In this document: piece by piece, positions 1 to 11,200 of the stretch
Layout: the number at the start of each line of letters is the position of its first letter
How positions within the stretch are numbered: the first letter of the stretch is position 1
Origin: Spinellus fusiger
Lineage: Eukaryota; Mucoromycota; Mucoromycetes; Mucorales; Phycomycetaceae
Direction: 5' to 3'
Length of the DNA stretch: 64,000 nucleotides
Assembly (NCBI GenBank): GCA_025094145.1
Contig: JALLLS010000076.1
Span: forward strand, 1-64,000
The notes under the pieces: model-generated
Told to the model about the DNA's origin: nothing
What the model saw: only the letters and a program-made list of their open reading frames with translations
The model's database searches: none
Made by a program: the position numbers and the translations under genes

Positions 1-765
1 TTCTGTATAGCCTAGCAAAGACCAGAACTCTTCCACAATCATATCATCTTCTGTACTATTTTCCTTAGACTCACGTAATGCTTTTACGAGACGTGCTTTT
101 GTATCGTCTTCAAATTGTGGAATAACATCATTGACTTTTGCTTTAGGATCATATGGATAGCCATACTGCCATGAAGCAGTTGAATTTACTGGTTGTCTGT
201 TGCCTGTGGCAATAATAGCCTCCCGTTCATCATCAATGCCAGGAATACTCCACCAGCCTTTTACTTGACTGTTCTTCCACAAATCAGGGTGACTAAAAAC
301 ACTTCGCCACCAACCAATAAGTGCACGGTCTGTCAGTGTCTTTCTCTTCTTCTCCTGATATTTAGCTGAGTCTCTGAATAGGTACTGTGGTTGAGCACAT
401 GCAAAAACATGGACTCTGCACGGCCCAAAACTACTTAGATAAGTTCGAATCATTATTGCTGTAATGTTCTTGGCAGAAGGGTATCCTGTTGTGTCTACTT
501 TGCTTATATAGACTGTCCATTTTGTACTGTCATTTCGAACTGTTTTGTATTCAATAGCCTCCATACCACACACAATGGCATTAGTACCACCCGAGGACTG
601 AGCCATGATCAAGATCAGTCTTCGTGTCTGTGTATATTTGTCTGAATTATTGGCTATCAGACTCGAACATGTTTCTGGTACACTAGGTATATCATGTACT
701 TGTAAACGTGTACCAGAAGGAAGTTGTTCTAATTGTTGCTTTAGTTCTTCATGCCATAAAGTCAT
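1..765 (-). CDS. RTT109: Histone H3-K56 acetyltransferase Rtt109 (5' part, runs off the window)
   Basis: Translation of the minus strand from the ATG at 765 stays open for 255 codons to the window edge, so the C-terminus is missing. Family hallmarks are in order: the N-terminal LPSGTRLQVHDI stretch (15-26), the QSSGGTNAIVCGMEAIEY core strand (56-73), YISKVDTTGY (86-95; D91 probably matches the essential aspartate of yeast Rtt109), FACAQPQYLF (121-130) and a Trp-rich WWRSVF / WWSIPG.DDE segment (152-180). Rtt109 is the fungal p300-like acetyltransferase that, with Asf1 or Vps75, acetylates newly made H3 on K56 (and K9/K27) in the nucleus during replication. No intron is needed in the visible part. 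The identification rests on motif recall, not on a database search. The start is the first in-frame ATG of the open stretch. Confidence 0.9.
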   Translation of the reverse strand, partial: MTLWHEELKQQLEQLPSGTRLQVHDIPSVPETCSSLIANNSDKYTQTRRLILIMAQSSGGTNAIVCGMEAIEYKTVRNDSTKWTVYISKVDTTGYPSAKNITAIMIRTYLSSFGPCRVHVFACAQPQYLFRDSAKYQEKKRKTLTDRALIGWWRSVFSHPDLWKNSQVKGWWSIPGIDDEREAIIATGNRQPVNSTASWQYGYPYDPKAKVNDVIPQFEDDTKARLVKALRESKENSTEDDMIVEEFWSLLGYTE

Positions 766-1728
766 TCTACTCCAGTAACAAGTATCAAATGCTGACAATT
801 TATGATATGGCTAAAATACAATATTCTGTTTTATACGTCACAATAAAGCACGTATTTTTGGGTTTTGCTATTTGCACTGCACATGCTACTTTTTTTTTTA
901 GTTTAGCCTCATTTCGAAGGGATTTTTATTTTTATTTTGAAGTGAATATAAAAATATAAAATAAAATATGAAATAAGCAATAAAATAGAAACAGCAGAAA
1001 CTAATCTTGTTCGTAATCAAATATCGAGGTGTATTCTACCATACCATACCATACCATAACAATTGTTTGGCTTGCATAGTTGCTTGTGACTTGGATATAA
1101 GGCTGGCCATACCATTTTGGCTTTTTTTTTATTCTGACAAGATAGAAATGGCTGTTATGTAGTTGCATAATTATAGGATAATATGGGAGCTTAAAGAAAG
1201 ATACAAAAAGTGCACACTGTCTTTGTGAATAGAAGGCTATAAGTGTATCATATGTATTACATACTATCATAATACACCCAGGCACACAAAACTATTTGCT
1301 CAAATCAAATTGAGATGGATTGTGATCGGACAACTTAATCACCAGCTGATCCACAACTTCTTTGCCCAGAAGACCTTGATAGACTGTCTTTCTCTCCTCC
1401 AAGTGGGCAGCATATCCTGCTTCACCTCAACCCACTTTTCTTCAGAGCCTCTCAAATTTTCTTCAAGAACACTAAATCCACAACTACAGTCTGGTTTTGC
1501 TGAAAAGACTGATTCTATGTTCTTTTTTGGTAATGACGGATGTACAGCAGATATATGTTTTATATCTATGCCTACAGTGCCTGTTAGGTTTCTTTAAATA
1601 TAAAACTGGGTGTAAATATATATATTAAGTGATGGATATTATTACCTTCTTGAAATTGTTGATTCTTTGTTTTTGTTTTATGGATTTTTCAATGTTCCAA
1701 TTTCACCAATTCACGCTTTGTTGATTTT
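766..1728. other. Intergenic, no supported gene
   Basis: A+T-rich. It holds a short ACCAT pentamer run near 1035-1058. On the minus strand there are two partly open stretches (about 1310-1600) in different frames, one ending in EERKTVYQGLLGKEVVDQLV and further residues. They look coding-like (charged, low in stops) but could not be joined by a plausible intron. They may be the 3' end of a decayed gene. Confidence 0.4.
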
Positions 1729-2208
1729 TTATAAAGATTTTACTTTGGTTGTTGGATAGAGGATATCTGCCAAGTTTAAAGCATTGGTCTTAATGTTTTC
1801 TGCTATCTGCTTTACTTGTTCTGTGATATTGGTTGCTTGAGAAGAGTCAATTACATTTGGTAGCGTATCTTCAATGTCATAAAAGTATCTTGTGATATCT
1901 TGTTGTACAACTGATATACGAGTCAACACTAAAGGCTTCTTTGTCCAACTGTTGATTATCCTTCATTCTCTTCTTTATTAGAAAAAGGATTCAGCTTTAC
2001 TGATTAATTGAATTAAACTCAATAAACAGAGCATTTGTTGCAGATCATGAAATAGATGACAGTTGTTTGTAACTGATATTTTATTACAAACATAATTTAT
2101 ATACAATACAATGCAATCCATCTTAAATGGCAATGTTAAAAAACAAAAACAAAAAACCTACCTTTTGTCTATACCACCTGTCAAGACCATGCGATTCTCA
2201 TCATTCAT
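1729..2208 (-). CDS. Small two-exon protein of unknown function (88 aa)
   Basis: Exon 1 runs 2208-2162 (starts MNDENRMVLTGG). A GTAGGT donor and an AATCAACAG acceptor join it in phase to exon 2 (1948-1729). The sum is an exact 89-codon frame ending in TAA. The protein is hydrophilic and probably helical, with a heptad-like central part (IEDTLPNVIDSSQ, ITEQVKQIAENIKTNALNL). There is no signal peptide or membrane segment. The size and helical character resemble small subunits of complexes such as Mediator or kinetochore modules, but I do not recognise the family. The phase-consistent splice is the main support. The last residues (TTKVKSL) could be intron read-through, because AAA|GTAAAA at the end is also a possible donor. 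Confidence 0.45.
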
Positions 2209-3001
2209 AGTACTGCAGTAAATCTGAACAGAACAATGAATGTGTTGCAAATCCTTAGTATGAGAAACAATTATTTATTTTCTCTGAAAACAGATTCAAT
2301 CGCTTTGTCTTCTTCATTTTCATAAATGATAGCTGGTGTATGAGCAAATGTATCTTCAGAGTGGACAAGAGTGTTGTGAGGGGATCTATGATGGCGACAA
2401 CCTAAATAAAAATCTTTGTCTCTGAAGCCTCTAATAATGTACAAGGCAAATTCTTCTTTCTTGGCACATCCATTCAGTGAGAATTCAAATGAACAGAAAA
2501 GAGTGATTAATAAAGTTATTACAACTGTACAGTGTGCAATGTAAATAAGTTTGCCTGTGTCACTTAAGACTCTTTAGTAGCCACTGCGGTGCAAATATGT
2601 ACTACAATTAGCAAACCCCGTATTTTTAGTGGTAAGTTTGTGTTGCTGCTATCTGTACTGTAAAATATTTTGTATCCATTTATTCTTTATTCTATTGTTC
2701 AGAAACGACTAGGGATAAGAGGTGTGTTTAGTAATAAAATAGTTGTATTTCTCAAAGTTATATACTAAAAAAATCACAACTACTTATATACTTTTCAGAC
2801 CATGTTAAATTCCTCGGCATTCTCAACACCATCGATAAATTCAACCTTTTTTAATGGTATTTAGTGTTATATATCTATTCTATACTGTCATAAAAACAAG
2901 AAACATTAGCTATTTATTTATTAAAAATATAAAATTTCTCATCTTTCCAATTCATCGCTAGTAGGTATAAACTATACTTCTTTTTGTATTCGTTAATAGT
3001 A
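2209..3001. other. Intergenic; one ATG-less minus-strand open stretch
   Basis: A minus-strand frame stays open from about 2550 to a TAA at 2271. It begins with a hydrophobic run (VVITLLITLFCSF) and continues FALYIIRGFRDKDFYLGC and then ends VFRENK. There is no ATG in frame, so it may be an exon of a small secreted protein or a relic. Nothing else was recognised. Confidence 0.3.
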
Positions 3002-3323
3002 CACATATACAAAAATATTGCACAAGTGAAATTTCTATTGCACACGTCTAAAACTTTTATATATGTTCTTTATTTAAACAAGTTTACAATTTTGAATTTG
3101 AACAACAGAATCCTTAAAGGTTCTCCAAATCACATATACATATATGTTTATATTCCACCCTATTATCCATGATTTAGTCGGATTGAGTAGTTTTGGCTTT
3201 TAGTAAGATGAGAAAAGAAAATCTATTGAATCAGATAATTCTAGCTATATGAATAGCTGATGCTTAAAACAATGTCTACATTTCCATACAATAAATGAGT
3301 AGACGGTAAATTAAGTTTTATTC
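3002..3323 (+). repeat. Left terminal inverted repeat of the 3-5 kb Tc1-type element
   Basis: It pairs with 4608-4927 in inverse orientation. Length is about 320 bp, longer than the 20-200 bp usual for Tc1 elements. Confidence 0.85.
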
Positions 3324-3375
3324 TTCAATAATAAAATAGAGGTCTTTTTCTTTTCTTTTACAACTTATTTAAACA

Positions 3376-4464
3376 ATGACTCTAGGCAATGAAAATCAGC
3401 CAACTCTTAGCCAAAGACATAAAGATATTCTCACCAAAAGAAGAATGCATGGTATGTTTATTAGAGGCCAAATCATAGGACAGTGGAAAAGACATGCTAC
3501 TTATAAAGAGATTACTGACGATATTGACATCCCAAAGAGCACAGTGGGCAAGAGTCTCCTATTATGTAAAAACAAAGGCAAAATTCAACTCCAAATGTGT
3601 ACAGGAAGACCTGAAAAGGTTTCATCTACTTCAAAATTGGCTATCGTTTTGTCTATTCGCAGAAACCCTATGCAATTGTTTGCATATCATTTGAAAACAT
3701 TAATGATGTAGGCGTGAATGTTTGCCGTAGGACATTTTAAAAATATATGAATAAACTCAGGATCACTTCATACTCACTATTAATAAAATCTGGTATGACT
3801 CTTACCCACAAGCAAAGACAATTGGAATGGTGTAAAAACAAGGTTGATTGACCAGTGGTGAAGTGGAGTAACGTCGTTTAATCTGATGAGTCCCATTTTA
3901 CAGTTGTGGGCAATGAAAATAGGACTAGAGTGATAAGAAAAAAAGGTGAAAGGTATGAGGAGCGTACATACGCAGCAAACATACAAGTATGGCAAGGGTA
4001 CGGTCATGGTTTAGGGTTGTTTTTGGCGCGGATATGTAGAACATCGTGTACTCTTGGAGGGATCAATTGATCAAGATAAGTATGTTAATGTACTTGCCAA
4101 ACACTTTCTTCACTGGTTCCAAAAATTATAAGAGGACCTCAAGGAGACCATGCTTTTCTAAGAAGACGGTGTTCCTTGTCACACAGGATCATATAGTAGA
4201 TAGTACAAACAAGAGAAGTGTATGATCGAATATTTTGATTTTTGGCTTGCACAAAGTCCAGATCTTAATCCAATTGAGCATATCTGGGCTTATCTTGAAA
4301 ATATTGAGCCGCGTCGAACAAGAATAACTAATTTAAAACAGATTGAACAATGCTTGCGTAGGGAATGGAAGATCCCAAATGAATTTCTGGAAGATTTAGT
4401 GGATAGCATGCCAAGGAGGTGCTCTGTTGTGATGGAGAATAAAGGCTATGCTACAAAGTACTGA
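3376..4464 (+). pseudogene. Tc1-type DDE transposase, broken
   Basis: The first frame (3376-3711, 111 aa) starts with an ATG and contains a helix-turn-helix DNA-binding region (RHKDILTKRRMHG, ATYKEITDDIDIPKSTVGKS). The catalytic middle is scattered over frames with stops: the EDGVPCHTGSYSR aspartate box near 4160-4205 is preceded by TAA where the 57-kb relative has CAA, and followed by TAG where that copy has TGG. The last frame (4222-4464, 80 aa) carries AQSPDLNPIEHIW with the third acidic residue. Domain order and the NPIEH motif identify a DD34E-type Tc1 transposase. It cannot encode an intact enzyme. Confidence 0.85.
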
Positions 4465-4607
4465 GCAATATATTTATAATGAGGATTTAAACAATCATCT
4501 AAAGATCAACTGTTCCAAATCTTGTATTATTCCATGAATATTTTATTATTAACACCTTAGACTGATGGATATGCCTTTATTTTTCAAAAGAAAATAAGAA
4601 AATAAAA

Positions 4608-4927
4608 AATAAAACTTAATTTACCGTCTACTCATTTATTGCATGGAAATGTAGACATTGTTTTAAGCATCAGCTATTCATATAGCTAGAATTATCTGAT
4701 TCAATAGATTTTCTCTTCTCATCTTACTAAAAGCCAAAACTACTCAATCCGACTAAATCATGGATAATAGGGTGGAATATAAACATATATGTATATGTGA
4801 TTTGGAGAACCTTTAAGGATTCTGTTGTTCAAATGCAAAATTGTAAACTTGTTTAAATAAAGAACATATATAAAAGTTTTAGACGTGTGCAATAGAAATT
4901 TCACTTGTGCAATATTTTTTTCATGTG
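4608..4927 (-). repeat. Right terminal inverted repeat of the 3-5 kb Tc1-type element
   Basis: Inverse copy of 3002-3323, with a few substitutions and small indels at the outermost end (ATTTTTTTCATGTGTA against TACACATATACAAAAAT). Confidence 0.85.
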
Positions 4928-5262
4928 TATAAAGATTTCTTGTGTTTGTACAACTTGTTTTCGGAAATAGTATGTAGGTAGAGTAATGAGTAACAGTAAA
5001 CCAGAACAACGGTCAATAATATTTATTAGGAACAAAGGCTGTAGTACAAGCCTTGTATCTTATAAAAGACAATACTAAGTATCATAGAATAGTATAAATA
5101 AGAACAAAATGATCAATAAATATTATCTTTATCTTCCTCTTCATTTCTATTACATCCTTACTGTGATATATCATAGCATATTACACGGTGAGATTACCCG
5201 TCTAAGTCAAGAATCAAGATAATACATCAAGCTCCCTGGACCCAATTATCAAAAATCTTCTG
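4928..5262. other. Intergenic upstream of the small secreted-protein gene
   Basis: A+T-rich, nothing recognised. It probably holds the promoter of the gene starting at 5263. Confidence 0.4.
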
Positions 5263-5790
5263 TTGATTATGAGACCTTATACACACCGAATCAAGCTGCT
5301 CCTGCTACTCATGATCATGTGCGGATATGTAGCCACATCTGGTCTAACGTATACCAATGGTGGAACAATGCAGAGAGGCGATATATTCAGAATTAGAGCA
5401 TCCAATGGACAAAATATAGCCATTCAGCAAAATCGGGATGTAGTACTCACCTGGGCCAGCGGTTCCGAATTTAGAGCATCTGTCATGGGTATACCAGATA
5501 CAAGAGTCTATATCAAAGATATCAATGATAATGGACAATTCTCACAGAATGTTCGGGATTTTGAAACTTTTACATACCACCATGGTATTTCTAGATCATT
5601 TTACAATATGATTAGACCTGTGAATAATGGTTGGATTGTTTCATATGACTTTAATTCAGGCATAGTAACACACAGCTTTTGTTGGATTCTCAAGGATCAA
5701 AGAATCTTCACAGAGTCATATACAAATAGTATAGGATTCCCAGATTATACAAAATGTAATAGATTTAGTTTCTCATTAGTGAGGAGATAG
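5263..5790 (+). CDS. Small secreted protein of unknown function (175 aa)
   Basis: A single-exon 175-aa frame begins MIMRPYTHRIK and then a hydrophobic LLLLLMIMCGYVATSG run, a typical secretory signal peptide with likely cleavage near residue 26. The mature part is about 150 aa, rich in Asn, Ile, Ser and Tyr, with alternating short polar/hydrophobic stretches that suggest a beta-rich fold (FRIRASNGQNIAIQQ, VYIKDINDNGQF, NGWIVSYDFNSG). There are only two cysteines (in HSFCWIL and YTKCNRF), which could form one disulfide. There is no membrane segment after the signal peptide. The gene sits between two decayed transposons. Candidate roles are an extracellular lectin-like or effector-like protein, but no family was recognised. 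Confidence 0.6.
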   Translation: MIMRPYTHRIKLLLLLMIMCGYVATSGLTYTNGGTMQRGDIFRIRASNGQNIAIQQNRDVVLTWASGSEFRASVMGIPDTRVYIKDINDNGQFSQNVRDFETFTYHHGISRSFYNMIRPVNNGWIVSYDFNSGIVTHSFCWILKDQRIFTESYTNSIGFPDYTKCNRFSFSLVRR

Positions 5791-6445
5791 GGCTAAACCC
5801 ATCAAATTATTAAAAGATATAAAAATATAAAAACACCGTTACAATTGAGGAAATGACTTGTGCCCTGGAATTCATTGAGAAAGATATTACCTGTACATTT
5901 TGGAAGCGAGTGTTATTGAATAGCGAGTGTTACTGAATAATTAGTCCTATATTGTTTATGCCTTGGAAAAATATGTGAACAGTTTTTGAATTCATAGAAT
6001 GAGTTTTTTTTATAATATAATTTTAAATGAGCAACATAATACATGAAGATGGATAGGGTAGATACTTTAACAATGAGGGTCAAGAATTTCTTGTTTTTTT
6101 AAATGAGTATTAATAAAGAATTTTATTCTCTTCGAGGCATTACAAAATTCACAACTTACCTTCATTTAAAGCTACATTAGAAACAACTCTTCAAAGAATA
6201 GAAAGAAAAAGATAGGGCAGAAAATATTGTCCTGGTTGCTATGGATATCGAAAAATTATAATCAGAAAACACAGAGCATACAAGTTGAAAGAAGGAAATC
6301 ATTTCTTTTTCTTAGTGTATAAAAAATATGTGTCTATGCCACTGCTGTACAAGGCTGGGTAAAAAAAGACAGAACAAAACAAGGATGATAACTTATAAAT
6401 AAAAGGTACAGGTAGTAGTAGCCCATTATGAAGACTAGCAATTAA
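5791..6445. other. Intergenic, no supported gene
   Basis: A+T-rich sequence. I see no coding or repeat structure of note. Confidence 0.4.
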
Positions 6446-7975
6446 GTGCTTGGGAACTGTGTTTTTGTTTATGATGCAGCATTCAACATCATTAAACGTT
6501 CTGTCGCTTGGTCAAATAAAAAAGCAGGCCATAGTAGCTGTACTAAAACAAGGTCAAAAACAACGACTAGACTTGGCACCACATCATCACTATATGTTGT
6601 AGATATAAATTTGAAACGCCCAAGAGTTTCTGCCCTCAAAAGAAATAAAAATCCGGTCAATAATGACCCTTCCCAAAGAAATAATAAAGTTAGTACTGTA
6701 CAGGCTATTGTTTTAATTTTATCGTTAATACAGCTCAAAGTATCTTTTATTTTGGGTGCAGGTGCTCTTCATGCATTGGGCATACTAGCCACCCTATGAG
6801 GTCTTTTGAACAATTAAGATATAGACATTAGTTTGGGCCTAATTCCACAAGCATTCAATAGACCAATCTTTGGTCTATTTATAAGTTTTGTTGGGTGTAT
6901 AGAATGTCTCCCTCGACTCTTTCCATGGCTGAGTCAAATCCAGATGCCTAGGGGGCTTCTTTTTCGATGGTGGCGGGAGGGCTGGTGATTGTGGACTTGG
7001 CCTTGAGGTCTTCAAGGAGCTTCTCAAGGGCAATGGTGGATAGACGGGGTGTGATAATGCTTTAGCCAAAGTGATGAGCAATACTGAAACTTGGATGGAG
7101 CCATCAGCTGGTAGCTTGCTCATTAAGACTACTGATGGGTGTATTGAGCGGGAACGCCAATGCTGCCATAGAGTGCAAAAACTCCTTCAGCAACAGACGC
7201 TGTATCCTCACTTTTTCTCCGACCTCTCTTCTACACACCCACTCGTCATTTGTTTAGCAAAAACAAAAGCTGCTAGTGTAGTTGCTGTATTTATTTTCAG
7301 GATTGTCCGAGTTGCTCTAAGTATCCATCGTTGGATTTCGAATCACCACAGGATGACGGTTATATTTTTGGTGTCCTGGTTTTGTTGTTGGCTTTATGGC
7401 CTTTTTGGATGTCTATTCTTAATTATCATTTTACCATCATTTCTCATTTCTCATTATTTTTCCCTTATTTAGAGATTTTATATTCTCTTTTCTTTCTGTT
7501 TTCTTTACATTTATATTTTTTTTTTACTTTTACATTTGCATTTGAAGTGTTTCTATGTCTATATCTTAATTGTTCAAAAGACCTCATAGAATGGCTAACA
7601 TGCCCAATGCATGAAGAGCACTTGCACCTAAAATAAAAAAAATACTTTGAACTGTATCTCGTGTATTATGAATCAGCAGAGGTGTTTAAAGAGCATTATA
7701 TAATAATAGATAATGAGCCTGTCCATAAGCACAAAGATATACAAATTTACACTTAGAGTCGTGGGTATGGATATGTCTACCTCCTTATTCACCTAAACTG
7801 AATTCAATTGGGCAGCTCTGGCCTGTATACAAAAGCAAATTCAAAGAAGAATGGTTTCTTGTTGAAGAAACATTATTTTTGAGAATCAAAGATGCCTACA
7901 ATAAGGTTTTGACAGATGATTTTCAAGACCTTTGTCGATATTTTATATCAAAAATTGATTACTTTGAATCTTCAA
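6446..7975 (+). pseudogene. DDE (IS630/Tc1-like, DDE_3 type) transposase relic, interrupted by LINE-like debris
   Basis: Two pieces belong to one transposase. The first (about 6446-6710) has NCVFVYDAAFNI (first catalytic Asp region), then SVAWSNKKAG and TTTRLGTTSSLYVVDINLKRP. The second (about 7670-7975) reads, across a few stops, FKEHYIIIDNEPVHKHKDIQ (second Asp), SRGYGYVYL and a decayed SPKLNSI-like box, then KSKFK and ...KVLTDDFQDLCRYF. The same protein family is better preserved at 61907-62440, with DNAPIHTAES, GYGCVYLPSHS and NPIEQFW. The two pieces are separated by 6712-7650, which is repeat material related to 52.2-52.73 kb. Stops and the insertion make it non-functional. Confidence 0.75.
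6712..7653. mobile_element. LINE-like fragments in inverted arrangement inserted into the transposase relic
   Basis: 6830-7130 is a minus-strand copy of the 3' part of the ORF1-like gene at 51332-52436: AMEGVEG region, PPTTLEKE region, and the hairpin AGACCAA..TTGGTCTA just after the stop. 7250-7653 is a plus-strand copy of the pyrimidine-rich 3' tail seen at 52500-52730. Both outer ends (about 6712-6825 and 7553-7653) are inverse copies of the same terminal sequence, ending TTTGARCTGTA. They are therefore either two tail-outward fragments or the two inverted ends of one element. Confidence 0.6.
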
Positions 7976-8246
7976 CCCATATAATAAAACCTTTTATATT
8001 TATATATATATTTGAACAGAATCTTATTCAAAAAGTAAACAGAGGTATATGAAATTATTGTACTATCACTCATTACACTGTTACTCAAAGGGGTTTCTTT
8101 TATCATTAAAAGAAATAGACATACATGTGTTTGTTGAAAAGTAGAATTACATAAGAAATCTAATGATTCAGTGTTTAGAGAGAGAATTTGAAAGAAGAAG
8201 AAAAGAATAAAGATAGATGGATAATAAAAATACACACGCCCATTAC

Positions 8247-11200
8247 TTACCAAGAAGGTGGTTGGATGGCTACCTGTTCGCTTCCTTCAAAATTATGCAA
8301 TGTTCTTCCAACAAGAAATATGTCTTCATGTATAGACCCAACCCAGCCCTTGACAGCTTTGAAGCATTGCTGGCCTAGGAAATACAGTACAATTCCACTT
8401 GAAAAGGCCAAATATGACCATTGCATTGTTCTATGTTGATCTTCAATGTCTGTTTGTGCTAATGAATAAACAGGCATTAGTAAAAATAAATAGATACTAA
8501 GAAAAAATGAATCCACTCACACAACAAATGAGACACTGCACTAGCAGTAATGTATGGAATAGCAATCAATAGGCTACTTATCAGTATGACAGGCCCAATG
8601 GTTCGCTTCAACGCCCATGGAATATTCAAGTCTCGAACATCATCACTCGGAAACATCTATGAAGTAATATTAGTACACTCTAATATATCCAATCCATGAC
8701 TCACGAGATGCCAGTCTCTTTGCCTTGCCTCCTGGGGAGAAAAGTAATAGAAATAGCGGAAAATCATAATAGCAGTTAGCCCTCGCTCCCATAAAGTAAT
8801 ATAATAGTCTGAGCGTTTCATGGATCCATGTTCTGTCCAGTAAACATGTATATAGAGTTCTAGAAAAATTCCCAATAGAATAGGTATGATAATGCAGCAT
8901 GTTACAAACAGAAAGCCAACTTTGGCCACCTAAGTCCATAGTGAATTGCCATCCTGTATTTTTCTTTACTTACCCATCTCATTGACTCATAGATAGTATC
9001 TCCAATCATTACGGCAGCATATGTCCATCTTCCTTCTCTTCTTACAGAGTGCCATATATGCACACATTTTAGTATAGCGCTGAGTAATATGAACATAATG
9101 ATAAACCCAGCATAATATGCATAAACATCGTTCATTTCCCTGGGCTGAATAATAGAAGCCTTCTCGATGATCCATCGACCCATCACTACCAGGCCTAGAG
9201 TGGCTGTAAATAGAAACACCACAAGGGATACCCACAGGGTGATGATGAGTAAAAATACTCTCCAACCTAGATGAGGTGGCAAATATACTACTACTGTGTT
9301 GGTTTCTCCTTCTCTTCGTCCGATATTAGCAGGGTGTCCTAATCGACGGTCTTCTGGATCCAATGGCAGAAAGTCAACAGGAGAAATAGGCATTAGCATA
9401 CGTCGTCCATGAACTCGCTTCACATTATCATTATTGGGAGCCAAAGCAAACTGTCCTGTGGAATGAAAAACACTGTCTTCATGTTGTCCATAGATCCATG
9501 CTTTCCATGTAGGATAATAATATGAGACTTCTTCACTTGATACACGTCGACCCAAGATGAACGATGTCAGTCTTAATTGATGGCATAGAATAGTAATCCA
9601 CCATTTAGCATTCAAGGAAAGGTTTTGTTTGAACTTATAGTAAACAAATACAGCAGGAAGCACCAAATAGACCAGCAGCAGTGTAATCACTACAGAGTGT
9701 GCTGAACTCAGGCTGCTATTTTATTAGTATATCTATTGGCTCTCTCTTTCTCCCTTTCTTTCTTTTTCTTTTTACCTTGCATGCCATCGAAGAGGAAGTA
9801 CCTCTGTTTTCAAATAAAAATACCACACAGGTGCACCCAAACTCAATAGAATGATGGAGAAATACACTAATGTACCCACACTAAGTCGCCATAGCTGAGT
9901 AAAGAAAGGTCTTTCAGCAATCTCCCGTAAAGGATTGAATCCATGATTCTTTGGGTTTTGTATAAACCACATTACACCTGGTCTTACTGCCTCTCTCACC
10001 CATCGAATTAATCGAACAAGACACACCAGAAAAGCAACACCGATAAACCAGTGGCACATGATAAAGTCAATAAGATAGGCCTCGAAAAATGCCATTCTTG
10101 ATGATAAAATCACTTTTGGAGAGCTTGGCAAAAGAGACACATCAAGTAAAAGACCACATACAAATGGAAACACGATAATCTCGAGAAATACAAAAAGGGC
10201 TACTTTGAAAGCAATGGCTTGCTGGTGAGCAGCTGCCTGCATTGTACGGCCAAGTCTTGCATACATAATATTCTTTTTAGACAGATACAGCAATCCTAGT
10301 ACGGCGAATGTATTATAGCCAGCAAATATACATGCAAGTTGTTGATAGGGTGCATTTCCTATAGCAGCATTGTGGATATACACAGTCAAGGCAGTCCAAT
10401 GGTGGTGAAGCACATTCTGTATGGATTTTACAGTGCTATTGTGGATCCACTCTGTTACAAAGGGTGATATTCCAGAGAAGAGAGCACTACTGACTCTGGG
10501 CATGTGATCCGATACAGTTAGAGTAGAAATCCATATCTCTTGATATGCCTTGTGAATAAAAGTAAAGTATGTGTTAATGAGGGATGCTATATAATGTTGA
10601 CGAATCTCAGACATCTGTGGCATAATGAAGCTGTGATAAATCCATGCAGTGACTCTGACAAAGTCATTCTTTATCATGTGCACTCCATTCAGGAATAAAT
10701 GAAACAAGTCCGTTGGCTTACACTAAATACATATGAATAATTGCCATTGAATCATATAGTGTTTATTTACCAGAATTACTGTGACGCCAACGATATAAGG
10801 CACCCAGCCTGCTACTAAAAGTGTGGTAACAACTAATAATAGGGTAACAGAGGTATTTTTCCATAGTCTTGAGAGTGGACCTTGGATTCCCATGATATCC
10901 AACAAGCCTTCTAGTATATCTTCCTCTTCAGCTGCATTGTTGTTATTATTGTTGTTGTTTAAGATAGCAATAGGTTCTCTACGAGCGAGTGGAGGAACAA
11001 ATTGAGGCTGTGGTATAGCAGGAAGGTATGAGTGCATTTTCCTCAAAGGCAGGCCTATTCTCATTTTCATTATCAGCAGCAGCAGCCACATCTTCTTCTC
11101 CCAATGCTAATTCCATCTCTACTGGTGGATCGATAATATCTTCTGGTTCCTCATCATCCACTACATTATCCACTCCACCTTCAAATACTTCAGGTGCTGG

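Larger units (their letters stand above)
3002..4927 (+). mobile_element. Tc1/mariner-type element with 320-bp terminal inverted repeats
   Basis: The element is flanked by TA on both sides (3000-3001, 4928-4929). Its ends CACAT...ATGTG continue into long inverted repeats, about 3002-3323 and 4608-4927, that match almost base for base (for example the GACTAAATCATGGATAATAG block at 4751-4770 and its inverse near 3160-3180). Between them lies a broken transposase in the + orientation. A truncated relative lies at 56938-57482. Confidence 0.9.

Noticed and set aside
1001..1285. 94-codon minus frame
   Set aside because: Includes the ACCAT repeat, has no domain, and a composition-like sequence.
7071..7636. 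133- and 101-codon plus frames
   Set aside because: They lie over LINE-like repeat debris. The hydrophobic tails translate the pyrimidine-rich repeat.
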